The notes below the pieces were generated by a model, which was not told where the DNA came from, ran no database searches, and saw only the letters and a list, made by a program, of their open reading frames with translations. A program made the translations under genes and the position numbers. A DNA stretch of 22,328 nt from the NCBI GenBank assembly GCA_002307175.1, contig DBTS01000080.1, forward strand, positions 1 to 22,328, read 5' to 3'. Shown piece by piece: positions 6,690 to 14,278 of the stretch. The stretch's first letter is position 1, and each line of letters starts with the position of its first letter. Source of the stretch: Rhodocyclaceae bacterium UBA1310. Lineage in GTDB: Bacteria > Pseudomonadota > Gammaproteobacteria > Burkholderiales > Rhodocyclaceae.

Positions 6690-7898
6690 ATGATTCCGGC
6701 AGATCTGGCTTCCCGCCTGCGAGTTCTACTCGAGTCCAGCGTACAGCCTGCGGCGCAAGTCCAGGAGATACCTGCTGGTCTACCGCGCTTTGAAGCTGGT
6801 GACCGCTTCTCTGCGCTGATTCAGGCGGCACTCCCCGAAGGTAGCTTCCAGGCGCTTGTTGCAGGCAAAACCGTCACTCTGGCGCTGCCGGAATCGGCCC
6901 GCAGCGGTGACGTTCTGGAACTGGTTGTCACCGCCCAGCGTGGTGACACGGTATTCGCCCGCCTCGCCTCGCCTGCAGTACCGCAGACCTTTCCGGGCGA
7001 AGCTCAGCCTCATCCTGTGCTCAGCCAGACCGGGCAACTGATCAGCCAGTTACTGACGGGTCGTTTCGGCGAAAATGCGCCGACACCCTTGAACGCCACA
7101 GGGATGCCACTCACCGCAGCGCCGCAGAATGCGTCTGAACTTGCCGGTGCCCTCAAGCAGGCGATTTCCAGCAGTGGCCTTTTCTATGAATCCCATCTGC
7201 GGCAGTGGGTGGATGGCAAATTGCCGCTGGCAACGGTTCAGCAGGAGCCACAGGCACAACACCCGCCCCTGTCGCCCCAGACAACAGGCACCCTGCCCTT
7301 CGGTACAGACACAGACGCAAGCCTGCTTCAGCGCCCCGCTACCCAGCCCCCTGCCGGCACAGGGAACGGACTCCACTCTGGCAGCGAAACAGATCCCCGC
7401 CTCCAGACCAGGGCAGGTTCAGCCTCGCATCTGGATGAGAGAGCGGGCAGCACCGTGTCAGCAAGCGTCGATAGCAGTGATGGCGCCGGAAAATCCGGGG
7501 GTTCCCGGAGTGTTGCGGAACCACTGATGCCTATCGTGCAACGCCAGCTCGATACACTGGCTACCCATCAGATGAGCTGGCAGGGACAGGTCTGGCCAGG
7601 CGTGCAGATGCAATGGGATATTTTCGATCCTGAGGAATACGCTTCGCGCCAGCAGGGCGGAGAGGAAGACGATAGCGCCAAATTCTGGCGCAGCGCCCTA
7701 CGCCTGAGCATGCCCAATCTTGGCAATGTCGAGGTCCAACTGGTGCTCAGCCCACAAGGGCTGAAAATCTCTATTGATACAGACAGTCAGGCAAGCGAAG
7801 ACGACATCCGCGGAGCCGGCCCCAATCTTCAGGAATCGCTGGAAGCCTCCGGCGTACACCTGCTGCAACTGAAGGTAAGCAAGCATGAGCCCGCCTGA
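6690..7898 (+). CDS. FliK-type hook-length control domain protein
   Basis: A 402-residue protein whose last 80 residues form a FliK C-terminal (Flg_hook) domain: SALRLSMPNLGNVEVQLVLS, PQGLKISIDTDS and LEASGVHLLQLKVSK. The N-terminal part has GSFQALVAGKTVTLALP and SGDVLELVV, which may be a small beta barrel. The middle (about 195-270) is Pro/Gln/Ser/Thr-rich and probably disordered, as in secreted rulers. AGGAGG (6677-6682) precedes the ATG. It overlaps the following FlhB-like gene by 14 bp. FliK proteins switch export specificity by touching the FlhB C-terminal domain. It could be a FliK paralogue rather than the main hook ruler, because the canonical fliK usually lies with fliE-fliJ or flgD, which are not here. 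Confidence 0.8.
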   Translation: MIPADLASRLRVLLESSVQPAAQVQEIPAGLPRFEAGDRFSALIQAALPEGSFQALVAGKTVTLALPESARSGDVLELVVTAQRGDTVFARLASPAVPQTFPGEAQPHPVLSQTGQLISQLLTGRFGENAPTPLNATGMPLTAAPQNASELAGALKQAISSSGLFYESHLRQWVDGKLPLATVQQEPQAQHPPLSPQTTGTLPFGTDTDASLLQRPATQPPAGTGNGLHSGSETDPRLQTRAGSASHLDERAGSTVSASVDSSDGAGKSGGSRSVAEPLMPIVQRQLDTLATHQMSWQGQVWPGVQMQWDIFDPEEYASRQQGGEEDDSAKFWRSALRLSMPNLGNVEVQLVLSPQGLKISIDTDSQASEDDIRGAGPNLQESLEASGVHLLQLKVSKHEPA

Positions 7899-8235
7899 CC
7901 AGGATACCCCGACCGAACTGCGTGCAAGTGCAGTGGCACTGGCCTATGAAGAAGGCGACAAGGCCCCGCGGGTGGTGGCCAAGGGGCAAGGCTTTCTGGC
8001 ACAGGAAATCATTGACCGTGCACGTGCCGCCGGAGTGTATGTTCATGAGTCACGCGAGCTAGTGGGCCTGCTCATGCAGGTCAATCTCGATCAGACCATT
8101 CCGGCAGAACTTTACGTGGCAGTGGCCGAACTGCTGGCCTGGCTGTATTCACTTGAACAAAGAGGGCATTTGCCATCCCCGGCTACGCTGGTGGATGATA
8201 TAGTCCAGCAAGCCGCCAACAAAGATCCGGGGTAA
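7885..8235 (+). CDS. Stand-alone FlhB cytoplasmic-domain-like protein
   Basis: A 116-residue protein that resembles only the C-terminal cytoplasmic domain of the export switch FlhB (EscU/YscU/HrcU family). It contains RASAVALAYEEGDKAPRVVA, KGQGFLAQEIIDRARAAGV, VNLDQTIPAELYVAVAELLAWLY, which follow the FlhB order. The self-cleavage motif NPTH is replaced by DTPTEL, so it probably cannot autocleave and mimics the already cleaved domain. It lacks membrane segments. Known relatives are YlqH of Bacillus subtilis and FlhX of Helicobacter. Overlap with the FliK-type gene supports a functional pair. The role is inferred. Confidence 0.85.
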   Translation: MSPPDQDTPTELRASAVALAYEEGDKAPRVVAKGQGFLAQEIIDRARAAGVYVHESRELVGLLMQVNLDQTIPAELYVAVAELLAWLYSLEQRGHLPSPATLVDDIVQQAANKDPG

Positions 8236-8246
8236 CTCCGGCGACC

Positions 8247-8349
8247 TTAGAACCTCTTCATAATCTGTAGCTAGAGGCCGTCAGTGGGGTGAAGAGCAGC
8301 GCATGAGCCCTGACCACGGCATCGCAGCAAGATCATGAACAGCCTCTTA
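8247..8349. mobile_element. 97 bp MITE-like element with terminal inverted repeats
   Basis: The element spans 8250-8346. Its left end GAACCTCTTCATAATCT and its right end, read on the minus strand, GAGGCTGTTCATGATCT, match at 13 of 17 positions. TTA flanks it on both sides (8247-8249 and 8347-8349), consistent with a 3 bp target duplication of the TNA type reported for part of the IS5 family. It has no transposase gene. A near copy of the right end begins at 22305. It sits between the FlhB-like gene and ycgR, and would place its right end just 14 bp before the ycgR start. The family name is a guess. Confidence 0.55.
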
Positions 8350-8362
8350 CAGAGCTTCCGGC

Positions 8363-9130
8363 ATGTCCAACAACGCCACACACACAGACTCGACGCTCGG
8401 ATTACTACACGCCGAGAACCACGCACAATATCTGCTGCATGCTCCGCGCGAAATCGCTTTCGTACTGCGTCAGCTTGCATCCAAGGGCGCCCTTGTAACT
8501 GCGATGTTTGGCGGCGAGCAGGATTTTCTGCTCACCACGGTCATCAACGTCTCAGAGGATTACAAATACCTGCTGCTCGACCTCGGACGGGATCAGGACG
8601 TCGTCACCCGGGCGCTGCACAAGGGCCGGCTGCTATGCGATACCCAGCTGGATCGCGTCAAGGTTCAGTTTGAACTGGAACACATTGAACAGACCACGCA
8701 CGAGCATCTACCGGCACTGCGTGCCCCACTTCCTGGCGTGCTGCTGCGCCTGCAGCGCCGGGAATACTATCGCCTTGCCGTGCCATATTCCGATGACATG
8801 CTATGCTCGGTACCGCTCGAAAGCGGCCGCACCGTTAATGCCAGGGTCATTGATATTTCAGGTGGGGGGCTGGCTTTGATGGTCACGCCGACAAACTCTC
8901 CTTTTACGCCGGGGCTTGTTTTCAAGAACTGTAGCTTGACGCTGCCACATGCGATTGGCCCTGTCCGTTTCACTCTGGAAGTGCGCAACCTCTTCCGCAT
9001 CACCCAACGGGATGATAGGGAGATGGTCCGCGCAGGCTGTCAGTTCAACGATATGCCCATGACCGTTGCCAACCAGATCCAGCGCTACATCCTGCGCGCC
9101 GAGCAGGAGCGCGCCACCCGGGGAGTCTAG
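8363..9130 (+). CDS. ycgR: YcgR-like c-di-GMP-binding flagellar brake
   Basis: A 255-residue protein with an N-terminal YcgR domain (REIAFVLRQLASKGALVTAM, later LLLDLGRDQDVVTRAL) and a C-terminal PilZ domain. The c-di-GMP binding residues are present: R133-x-x-x-R137 in RREYYR, and D164-I-S-G-G-G. In enterics YcgR bound to c-di-GMP slows the flagellar motor by contacting motor proteins. No clear Shine-Dalgarno is visible before the ATG; the space is occupied by the end of the inverted-repeat element. Its place at the end of a flagellar block supports the role. Confidence 0.92.
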   Translation: MSNNATHTDSTLGLLHAENHAQYLLHAPREIAFVLRQLASKGALVTAMFGGEQDFLLTTVINVSEDYKYLLLDLGRDQDVVTRALHKGRLLCDTQLDRVKVQFELEHIEQTTHEHLPALRAPLPGVLLRLQRREYYRLAVPYSDDMLCSVPLESGRTVNARVIDISGGGLALMVTPTNSPFTPGLVFKNCSLTLPHAIGPVRFTLEVRNLFRITQRDDREMVRAGCQFNDMPMTVANQIQRYILRAEQERATRGV

Positions 9131-9134
9131 GAAT

Positions 9135-10109
9135 ATGGCCGAGCCAAAGAGCCCGAAGGTTTCAGCGGCAACCCAGGCAATTCCCTATATCTACCTTTCC
9201 GTGGGGGTGGCCATCGCCACCATCACGCTCAAATTCATTGCCTGGTGGCTCTCAAACTCCGTCGGTCTGCTCTCGGATGCGCTGGAATCTTTCGTCAATC
9301 TGGCCGGTGCGTGTTTTGCCCTGGCCATGCTGCGCATTGCTGCAACACCGGCGGACACCGAACACCCCTGGGGTCACAACAAGGCCGAGTATTTCTCCAG
9401 CGGCTTCGAAGGCAGCCTGATCTTCATTGCGGCTGCGGCGATCCTGTGGACCGCCATTCCGCGCCTGACTCAGCCACAGCCACTGGCCGGGCTGGATGCC
9501 GGGCTGTGGTTTTCTGCCGCCAGCACCCTGCTGAATCTGTTCGCAGCGCTCACACTGCGCCGGGCCGGTCGCCGCTTGCGCTCGGTGGCACTCGAAGCGG
9601 ATGCTGCCCACCTGATGACGGATGTGTGGACCTCGGTCGGCGTAATTGGCGGATTACTCGGTTTTCTTGCCACCGGCTGGCTGTGGCTGGATGCCGTGCT
9701 GGCCATCCTGGTGGCACTCCACATCCTCTTCGAGGGCTGGAAACTCATGCGCGGCGCCATCGAAGGGCTCATGGACAGGGCCATGGCAGCCGAGGACGTG
9801 GCCCGGATCGAAACCATCCTGGAGAGCTACGCCGGGCGCAAGGTCAGCTACAACAACCTGCGCACGCGGAGTGCCGGCACGCACAGTTTTGCGCATGTCG
9901 ACATCCTGGTGCCCGGTGACTGGAGCGTCGAAGAGGCACATCTGCTGCTCGACGAGATTGAAGCGCGAATCGCCACAGAGATCCACGACACGCAGACCAG
10001 TACCCATCTCGAGCCACTCTACTGTATCCTGCGCCCCGCCCCGGCAACAGCCTCCGATGTTGTCCCTGGTGGTACCACCGTTGGTGCCACCACTCTCCGA
10101 CAGGACTGA
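9135..10109 (+). CDS. Cation diffusion facilitator (metal efflux)
   Basis: A 324-residue CDF family transporter, an inner-membrane metal/proton antiporter. There are about six membrane helices in the first 220 residues and a cytoplasmic ferredoxin-like domain after that (SFAHVDILVPGDWSVEEAHL, later HLEPLYC). The HPWGHNKAEYFSSGFEG loop is typical. The transport site shows H159-x-x-x-D163 in helix 5, but helix 2 has E51-x-x-x-N55 (DALESFVN) where FieF-type zinc/iron pumps have D-x-x-x-D, so the metal is uncertain. I chose the ATG at 9135 because a longer in-frame start would overlap ycgR and add residues without family match. It begins 4 bp after ycgR. Confidence 0.9.
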   Translation: MAEPKSPKVSAATQAIPYIYLSVGVAIATITLKFIAWWLSNSVGLLSDALESFVNLAGACFALAMLRIAATPADTEHPWGHNKAEYFSSGFEGSLIFIAAAAILWTAIPRLTQPQPLAGLDAGLWFSAASTLLNLFAALTLRRAGRRLRSVALEADAAHLMTDVWTSVGVIGGLLGFLATGWLWLDAVLAILVALHILFEGWKLMRGAIEGLMDRAMAAEDVARIETILESYAGRKVSYNNLRTRSAGTHSFAHVDILVPGDWSVEEAHLLLDEIEARIATEIHDTQTSTHLEPLYCILRPAPATASDVVPGGTTVGATTLRQD

Positions 10110-10113
10110 ACCC

Positions 10114-11148
10114 ATGCTGTATACCCTCGCCCGTCCACTGCTGTTCGCGCTGGACCCGGAGTGTGCCCATCATCTGAGCCTGTGGGGCATGCGCAATTTC
10201 GGCGGCTGGATGCCCCAGACCCGACTTGCTGCAGACGAACCGGCGGAAGTCATGGGGCTTCGCTTTCCCAACCGCATCGGTCTGGCGGCCGGGCTGGACA
10301 AAGATGGCGAAGCCATCGAGGCACTCGCCTCATTCGGATTCGGCTACCTGGAGGTGGGCACCGTCACGCCCCGCCCGCAACCCGGCAACCCCAAACCGCG
10401 AATGTTCCGTTTCCCTGGCCAGCAGGCCATCATCAACCGCATGGGGTTTAACAACCAGGGCGTCGACGGGCTTGTTGCAAATGTGCGCCGGGCACGCTTC
10501 AACGGCATTCTGGGGATTTCAATCGGCAAGAATTTCGACACTCCTATCGAAAATGCGGCTGACGACTACATCGCCTGCCTGGACAAGGTGTATGGCTTTG
10601 CCAGCTACATCGCCGCCAACATCTCCTCACCCAATACCAAGAACCTGCGGCAATTGCAGGGGGATTCCGAGCTGGACAAGCTGCTCGCACGCCTCAAACA
10701 GCGCCAGACCGAGCTTGCCGACCAGCATGGGCGCTATGTGCCCATCGCCCTGAAGATCGCGCCGGATCTGGATGAGACCCAGCTCACCAGCATTGCCGAT
10801 ACCCTCCGCCGGCACCACATCGACGGCGTGATCGCCACCAACACCACGCTTGATCACAGCGCCGTGGCAGCCCTGCCACATGGCGATGAAACCGGAGGGC
10901 TTTCGGGAGCACCGTTGCGGGAAAAATCCACGGCAATCATCCGCGCCCTGGCAGACAAACTGGCGGGAGAACTCCCTATCATTGCCAGTGGTGGTGTCAT
11001 GACAGGCCACGATGCCCTGGAAAAACTTCAGGCCGGTGCCTCACTGGTACAGCTCTACACCGGTTTCATCTACAGCGGCCCACGTCTGATCGCCGACTGT
11101 GTGAATGCCACCCGCCACTTTGCCCCGGACACCCCGGATGCCGACTAG
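10114..11148 (+). CDS. pyrD: Dihydroorotate dehydrogenase (quinone), class 2
   Basis: A 344-residue class 2 dihydroorotate dehydrogenase. It oxidises dihydroorotate to orotate in pyrimidine synthesis and passes electrons via FMN to membrane quinone. Visible family segments are GLAAGLDKDGEAIEAL, GYLEVGTVTPRPQPGNPKPR, FNNQGVDG, NISSPNTKNLRQLQ with the catalytic Ser (residues 171-172 are the two Ser), GVIATNTT, GGLSGAPL and IASGGVMTG with ASLVQLYTGF. The N-terminal helices (MLYTLARPLLFALDPECAHH) give membrane attachment. The ATG at 10114 lies 4 bp after the transporter stop. A longer frame to the left is a shadow. Only a weak hairpin follows. Confidence 0.97.
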   Translation: MLYTLARPLLFALDPECAHHLSLWGMRNFGGWMPQTRLAADEPAEVMGLRFPNRIGLAAGLDKDGEAIEALASFGFGYLEVGTVTPRPQPGNPKPRMFRFPGQQAIINRMGFNNQGVDGLVANVRRARFNGILGISIGKNFDTPIENAADDYIACLDKVYGFASYIAANISSPNTKNLRQLQGDSELDKLLARLKQRQTELADQHGRYVPIALKIAPDLDETQLTSIADTLRRHHIDGVIATNTTLDHSAVAALPHGDETGGLSGAPLREKSTAIIRALADKLAGELPIIASGGVMTGHDALEKLQAGASLVQLYTGFIYSGPRLIADCVNATRHFAPDTPDAD

Positions 11149-11345
11149 GCGAAAATAACCATTCAAACAAAAAGGTTTTACAGAAACACAAAATTTCCTG
11201 CATCAAAGGGGATGCCGCGCTCGGCTGAAAACCCAAAGCCTGCGATAATCCGGGCATTCCGCTTCCCCGGCACACGACCTGCAGTTGCCCTGCAGCCCCC
11301 TTGCAGGCGGCTCGCAGCGCTCTCGCTTTATCTTTATGCCGCTTC

Positions 11346-11372
11346 AGCATAGAGGTATAACGCGTCTATGCT
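11346..11372. promoter_or_regulatory. Operator-like palindrome before rsxA
   Basis: AGCATAGA (11346-11353) and TCTATGCT (11365-11372) are perfect 8 bp inverted repeats with an 11 bp spacer. The right arm ends at the first base of the proposed -35 element. An 11 bp core spacing recalls LysR-type sites, but no regulator is identified. Confidence 0.45.
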
Positions 11373-11400
11373 TGGGCTAAGGGTCCCCTGCTGGGATAAT
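11372..11400 (+). promoter_or_regulatory. Candidate sigma-70 promoter of the rsx operon
   Basis: TTGGGC (11372-11377) and GATAAT (11395-11400) are 17 bp apart. The -10 matches the TATAAT consensus at five of six positions and the -35 at three. Transcription would begin near 11407, giving a leader of about 20 nt. The neighbouring palindrome could control it. Confidence 0.45.
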
Positions 11401-11425
11401 CACTTACATTCTCGGGGCGAATCTC

Positions 11426-12007
11426 ATGGCTCACTACATCTTTCTGGTGATTGGCGCTGCGTTGGTTAACAACGTCGTGCTTGTCCGTATTCTCGGTCTG
11501 TGCCCATTCATGGGGGTTTCCAAAAAACTGGAAACTGCCATCGGCATGGGTATGGCTACCACTTTCGTGCTCACGCTGGGCGGCGGCACGAGCTACCTCA
11601 TCGACCACTACCTGCTCGCCCCCTTTGATGTGGTGTACCTGCGGACGCTGGCCTTCATCGTAGTGATTGCAGCAATCGTGCAGTTCACCGAACTCGTGGT
11701 GCAGAAAACCAGCCCTGACCTCTATCAGATGCTGGGCATCTATCTACCGCTGATCACCACCAACTGCGCCGTGCTCGGCGTGCCATTGCTGTCGGTGGCA
11801 ATGCACCACAATTTCATCGAGGCCATGCTGTTTGGCTTTGGCAGCTCGGTGGGTTTCTCGATCGCCCTGATCCTCTTTGCCGGCCTGCGCGAACGCCTTG
11901 ATGGTGCGGATATTCCGATACCGTTCAAGGGCACGGCCATCGCCTTGGTTACGGGCGGGCTGATGAGCCTTGCCTTTATGGGTTTTGCCGGATTGGACAA
12001 GTTCTGA
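11426..12007 (+). CDS. rsxA: RNF/Rsx electron transport subunit A
   Basis: A 193-residue, six-helix inner-membrane subunit of the RNF (Rsx) complex, which moves electrons between ferredoxin or NADH donors and drives ion movement or reduces SoxR. Conserved Cys are C26 in GLCPFMG and C114 in TTNCAVLG; in solved RNF and NQR structures the matching Cys of RsxA and RsxE share a buried Fe-S cluster. Glycine-rich GGGTSYLI and AGLRERLDGADIP are family features. GGGG lies about 8 bp before the ATG. The stop is followed by one base before rsxB. Length is normal. Confidence 0.97.
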   Translation: MAHYIFLVIGAALVNNVVLVRILGLCPFMGVSKKLETAIGMGMATTFVLTLGGGTSYLIDHYLLAPFDVVYLRTLAFIVVIAAIVQFTELVVQKTSPDLYQMLGIYLPLITTNCAVLGVPLLSVAMHHNFIEAMLFGFGSSVGFSIALILFAGLRERLDGADIPIPFKGTAIALVTGGLMSLAFMGFAGLDKF

Positions 12008-12008
12008 G

Positions 12009-12575
12009 ATGTTAACCGCACTCATCATCATGGCCGGGTTGGCCATTCTCATTGGCGCATCCCTTGGCTTCGCCGCCATCAAATTCAAGGTTGAGGGCGA
12101 TCCGCTTGTCGACAAGATTGATGCAATCCTGCCGCAGACCCAGTGCGGCCAGTGTGGTTTCCCTGGCTGCAAGCCGTATGCCACCGCCATGGCCAATGGC
12201 GAGGCAGACATCAACCGCTGCCCTCCGGGTGGGGAAGAAGGCATCCGCAAGCTCGCCGACCTGCTGGGGCGCGAGTTCAAGGAACTGAATGCAGAGAATG
12301 GCGTGGAGAAGCCGAAATCCGTGGCTTTCGTCGATGAACAGCGCTGCATCGGCTGCACCCTGTGCCTGCAGGCTTGCCCGGTTGATGCCATCGCCGGTGC
12401 CGCCAAGCAGATGCACACCATCATCGGATCGCTGTGCACGGGCTGCGAGCTGTGCATCGCCCCCTGCCCGGTTACCTGCATCACCATGGAGCCTGTGCAG
12501 GAAACCGTAGACACCTGGAAGTGGCGCTATCCCACCTTCCAGCTCACCCCCGTGGCAACGAGGACTGCCGCATGA
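12009..12575 (+). CDS. rsxB: RNF/Rsx subunit B, Fe-S protein
   Basis: A 188-residue Fe-S subunit. An N-terminal hydrophobic anchor (MLTALIIMAGLAILIGASLG) is followed by a Fe-S domain with CGQCGFPGC and a later C in NRCPPGG, and two ferredoxin-type [4Fe-4S] motifs, CIGCTLCLQACP and CTGCELCIAPCP. It relays electrons between the RNF subunits. I chose the ATG at 12009, one base after the rsxA stop, because an earlier in-frame ATG would overlap rsxA. It overlaps the rsxC start by ATGA, so translation of the two is coupled. Confidence 0.96.
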   Translation: MLTALIIMAGLAILIGASLGFAAIKFKVEGDPLVDKIDAILPQTQCGQCGFPGCKPYATAMANGEADINRCPPGGEEGIRKLADLLGREFKELNAENGVEKPKSVAFVDEQRCIGCTLCLQACPVDAIAGAAKQMHTIIGSLCTGCELCIAPCPVTCITMEPVQETVDTWKWRYPTFQLTPVATRTAA

Positions 12576-14275
12576 ACGCCACGCTGCGCAAGCTGTTTAG
12601 CTTCAATGGTGGGGTCAAGCCCGCCAGCAACAAGACCGAATCGAACCGCGAACCCATTGTTCCGCTCGAAGCCGTACCGCTGCCACCGCAGTTCGTGGTG
12701 CCTTTGCACCAGAGCGTGGGCGGCATTCCACAACCGCTGGTACAGGCAGGGGACAAGGTACTCAAGGGGCAACGCATTGGCGGTGCCACAGGGGCATATT
12801 CCTCGGCCATCCACGCGCCGACCTCCGGCACGGTGCTCGCCGTCGAGCCGCGCCTGATGGCCCACACCTCGGGGCTAACGATGCTCTCAGTAGTGATCGA
12901 GCCCGATGGACGCGATGAATGGATCGAACTCACGCCGCCCGACTGGCGCAACATGGATGGCGACACCTTGCGTGACTACCTGCGCGACGCCGGCGTGGTC
13001 GGCCTTGGTGGTGCGGTGTTCCCCAGCCACATGAAGCTGCGCCAGGACCGCAGCACGCCAATGCACACCCTGGTGATCAACGGTGCCGAATGTGAGCCCT
13101 TCATCACCTGTGACGATCTGCTCATGCGCGAACGGGCGGCCGACGTGCTGCGCGGCATCATCATCATCCGCACCCTGCTTGATGCCAAAGAAGTGGCCAT
13201 CGGCATCGAGGACAACAAGCCCGAGGCTGTAGCGGCCATGCAGGCCGCCATCGCCGCCAACGGCGACGCCACGATTCATGCTGTGGCGGTGCCCACACGT
13301 TATCCGGCGGGCGGCGCCAAGCAGCTCATCCGTGTGCTCACCGGCATCGAGGTGCCGCATGGCGAACGCTCCACCAGCTATGGCGTGCAATGCTTCAACG
13401 TGGGTACCGCCTACGCGATCTATCAGGCGCTCGAACTGGGCCGTCCGATGATCTCGCGCATCCTCACGGTGGCAGGCAATGTCGAGCATCCCCGCAATTA
13501 CGAGGTGCGCTTCGGCACGCCGATGGATTTCATTGCGCGCCAGGCCGGCCTGAAACCCAATACCGATGCTTTCATCATGGGGGGGCCGATGATGGGCTTC
13601 CGCATGCCGGCACTCGACGTACCGGTGGTAAAGGCGGCCAACTGCATCATTGCCTCCAGCCCGGCACTCTTTCCGCCGCCGCCACCAGAGATGGCCTGCA
13701 TCCGCTGTGGCGCCTGTGCCCGCGCCTGCCCCACCGATCTGCAGCCGTTTGAAATGTACTGGCATGCGCGCTCGAAGAATTTCGGCAAGGTTCAGGAATT
13801 CAATCTCTTTGACTGCATCGAGTGTGGTTGCTGCGCTTTCGTGTGCCCCTCGCACATCCCACTGGTGGACTACTATCGTTTCGCGAAGACTGAAATCTGG
13901 GATCGTGAACGCAAGAAGAACGCCGCCGACGAGGCACGCGTGCGCTTTGAAGCACGCAATGAACGTGCCGAACGCGAAAAGCGCGAAAAGGCAGAGAAAC
14001 TTGCTGCCCGCACGGCAGCTGCGCGTGCCACACTGATCACAGAAGGTGACAGTGCAGCGGCTGCGGCCCCCACAGCAGCGCCTGCCGCAGCTGCAACGGC
14101 TACAGCGAGTACCGAAGTTGATCCGAAAAAGGCACTGATCGAAGCCGCCATTGCGCGTGCCAAGGCCAAGAAGGCCGCAGCAGCCACGGCGGAATCCACA
14201 AGCGCAGCACCTGCCACACAAGCTTCTGAAACCGCAGCACCCACATCCGGAACGGAACCAACCAGCAAGGAGTGA
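12572..14275 (+). CDS. rsxC: RNF/Rsx subunit C, flavin and Fe-S protein
   Basis: A 567-residue peripheral subunit thought to bind NADH and FMN and carry two [4Fe-4S] clusters. The flavin/NADH region shows GLGGAVFPSHMKL and INGAECEPFITCDD. The clusters are C376-IRC-GAC-ARAC and C415-IEC-GCC-AFVC. After about residue 450 there is a charged coiled segment, then an Ala/Thr-rich tail from about 495 that includes DPKKALIEAAIARAKAKK, a motif that occurs as a repeat in the RsxC tails of other bacteria but only once here. The start at 12572 overlaps the rsxB stop. Confidence 0.96.
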   Translation: MNATLRKLFSFNGGVKPASNKTESNREPIVPLEAVPLPPQFVVPLHQSVGGIPQPLVQAGDKVLKGQRIGGATGAYSSAIHAPTSGTVLAVEPRLMAHTSGLTMLSVVIEPDGRDEWIELTPPDWRNMDGDTLRDYLRDAGVVGLGGAVFPSHMKLRQDRSTPMHTLVINGAECEPFITCDDLLMRERAADVLRGIIIIRTLLDAKEVAIGIEDNKPEAVAAMQAAIAANGDATIHAVAVPTRYPAGGAKQLIRVLTGIEVPHGERSTSYGVQCFNVGTAYAIYQALELGRPMISRILTVAGNVEHPRNYEVRFGTPMDFIARQAGLKPNTDAFIMGGPMMGFRMPALDVPVVKAANCIIASSPALFPPPPPEMACIRCGACARACPTDLQPFEMYWHARSKNFGKVQEFNLFDCIECGCCAFVCPSHIPLVDYYRFAKTEIWDRERKKNAADEARVRFEARNERAEREKREKAEKLAARTAAARATLITEGDSAAAAAPTAAPAAAATATASTEVDPKKALIEAAIARAKAKKAAAATAESTSAAPATQASETAAPTSGTEPTSKE

Positions 14276-14278
14276 GTC

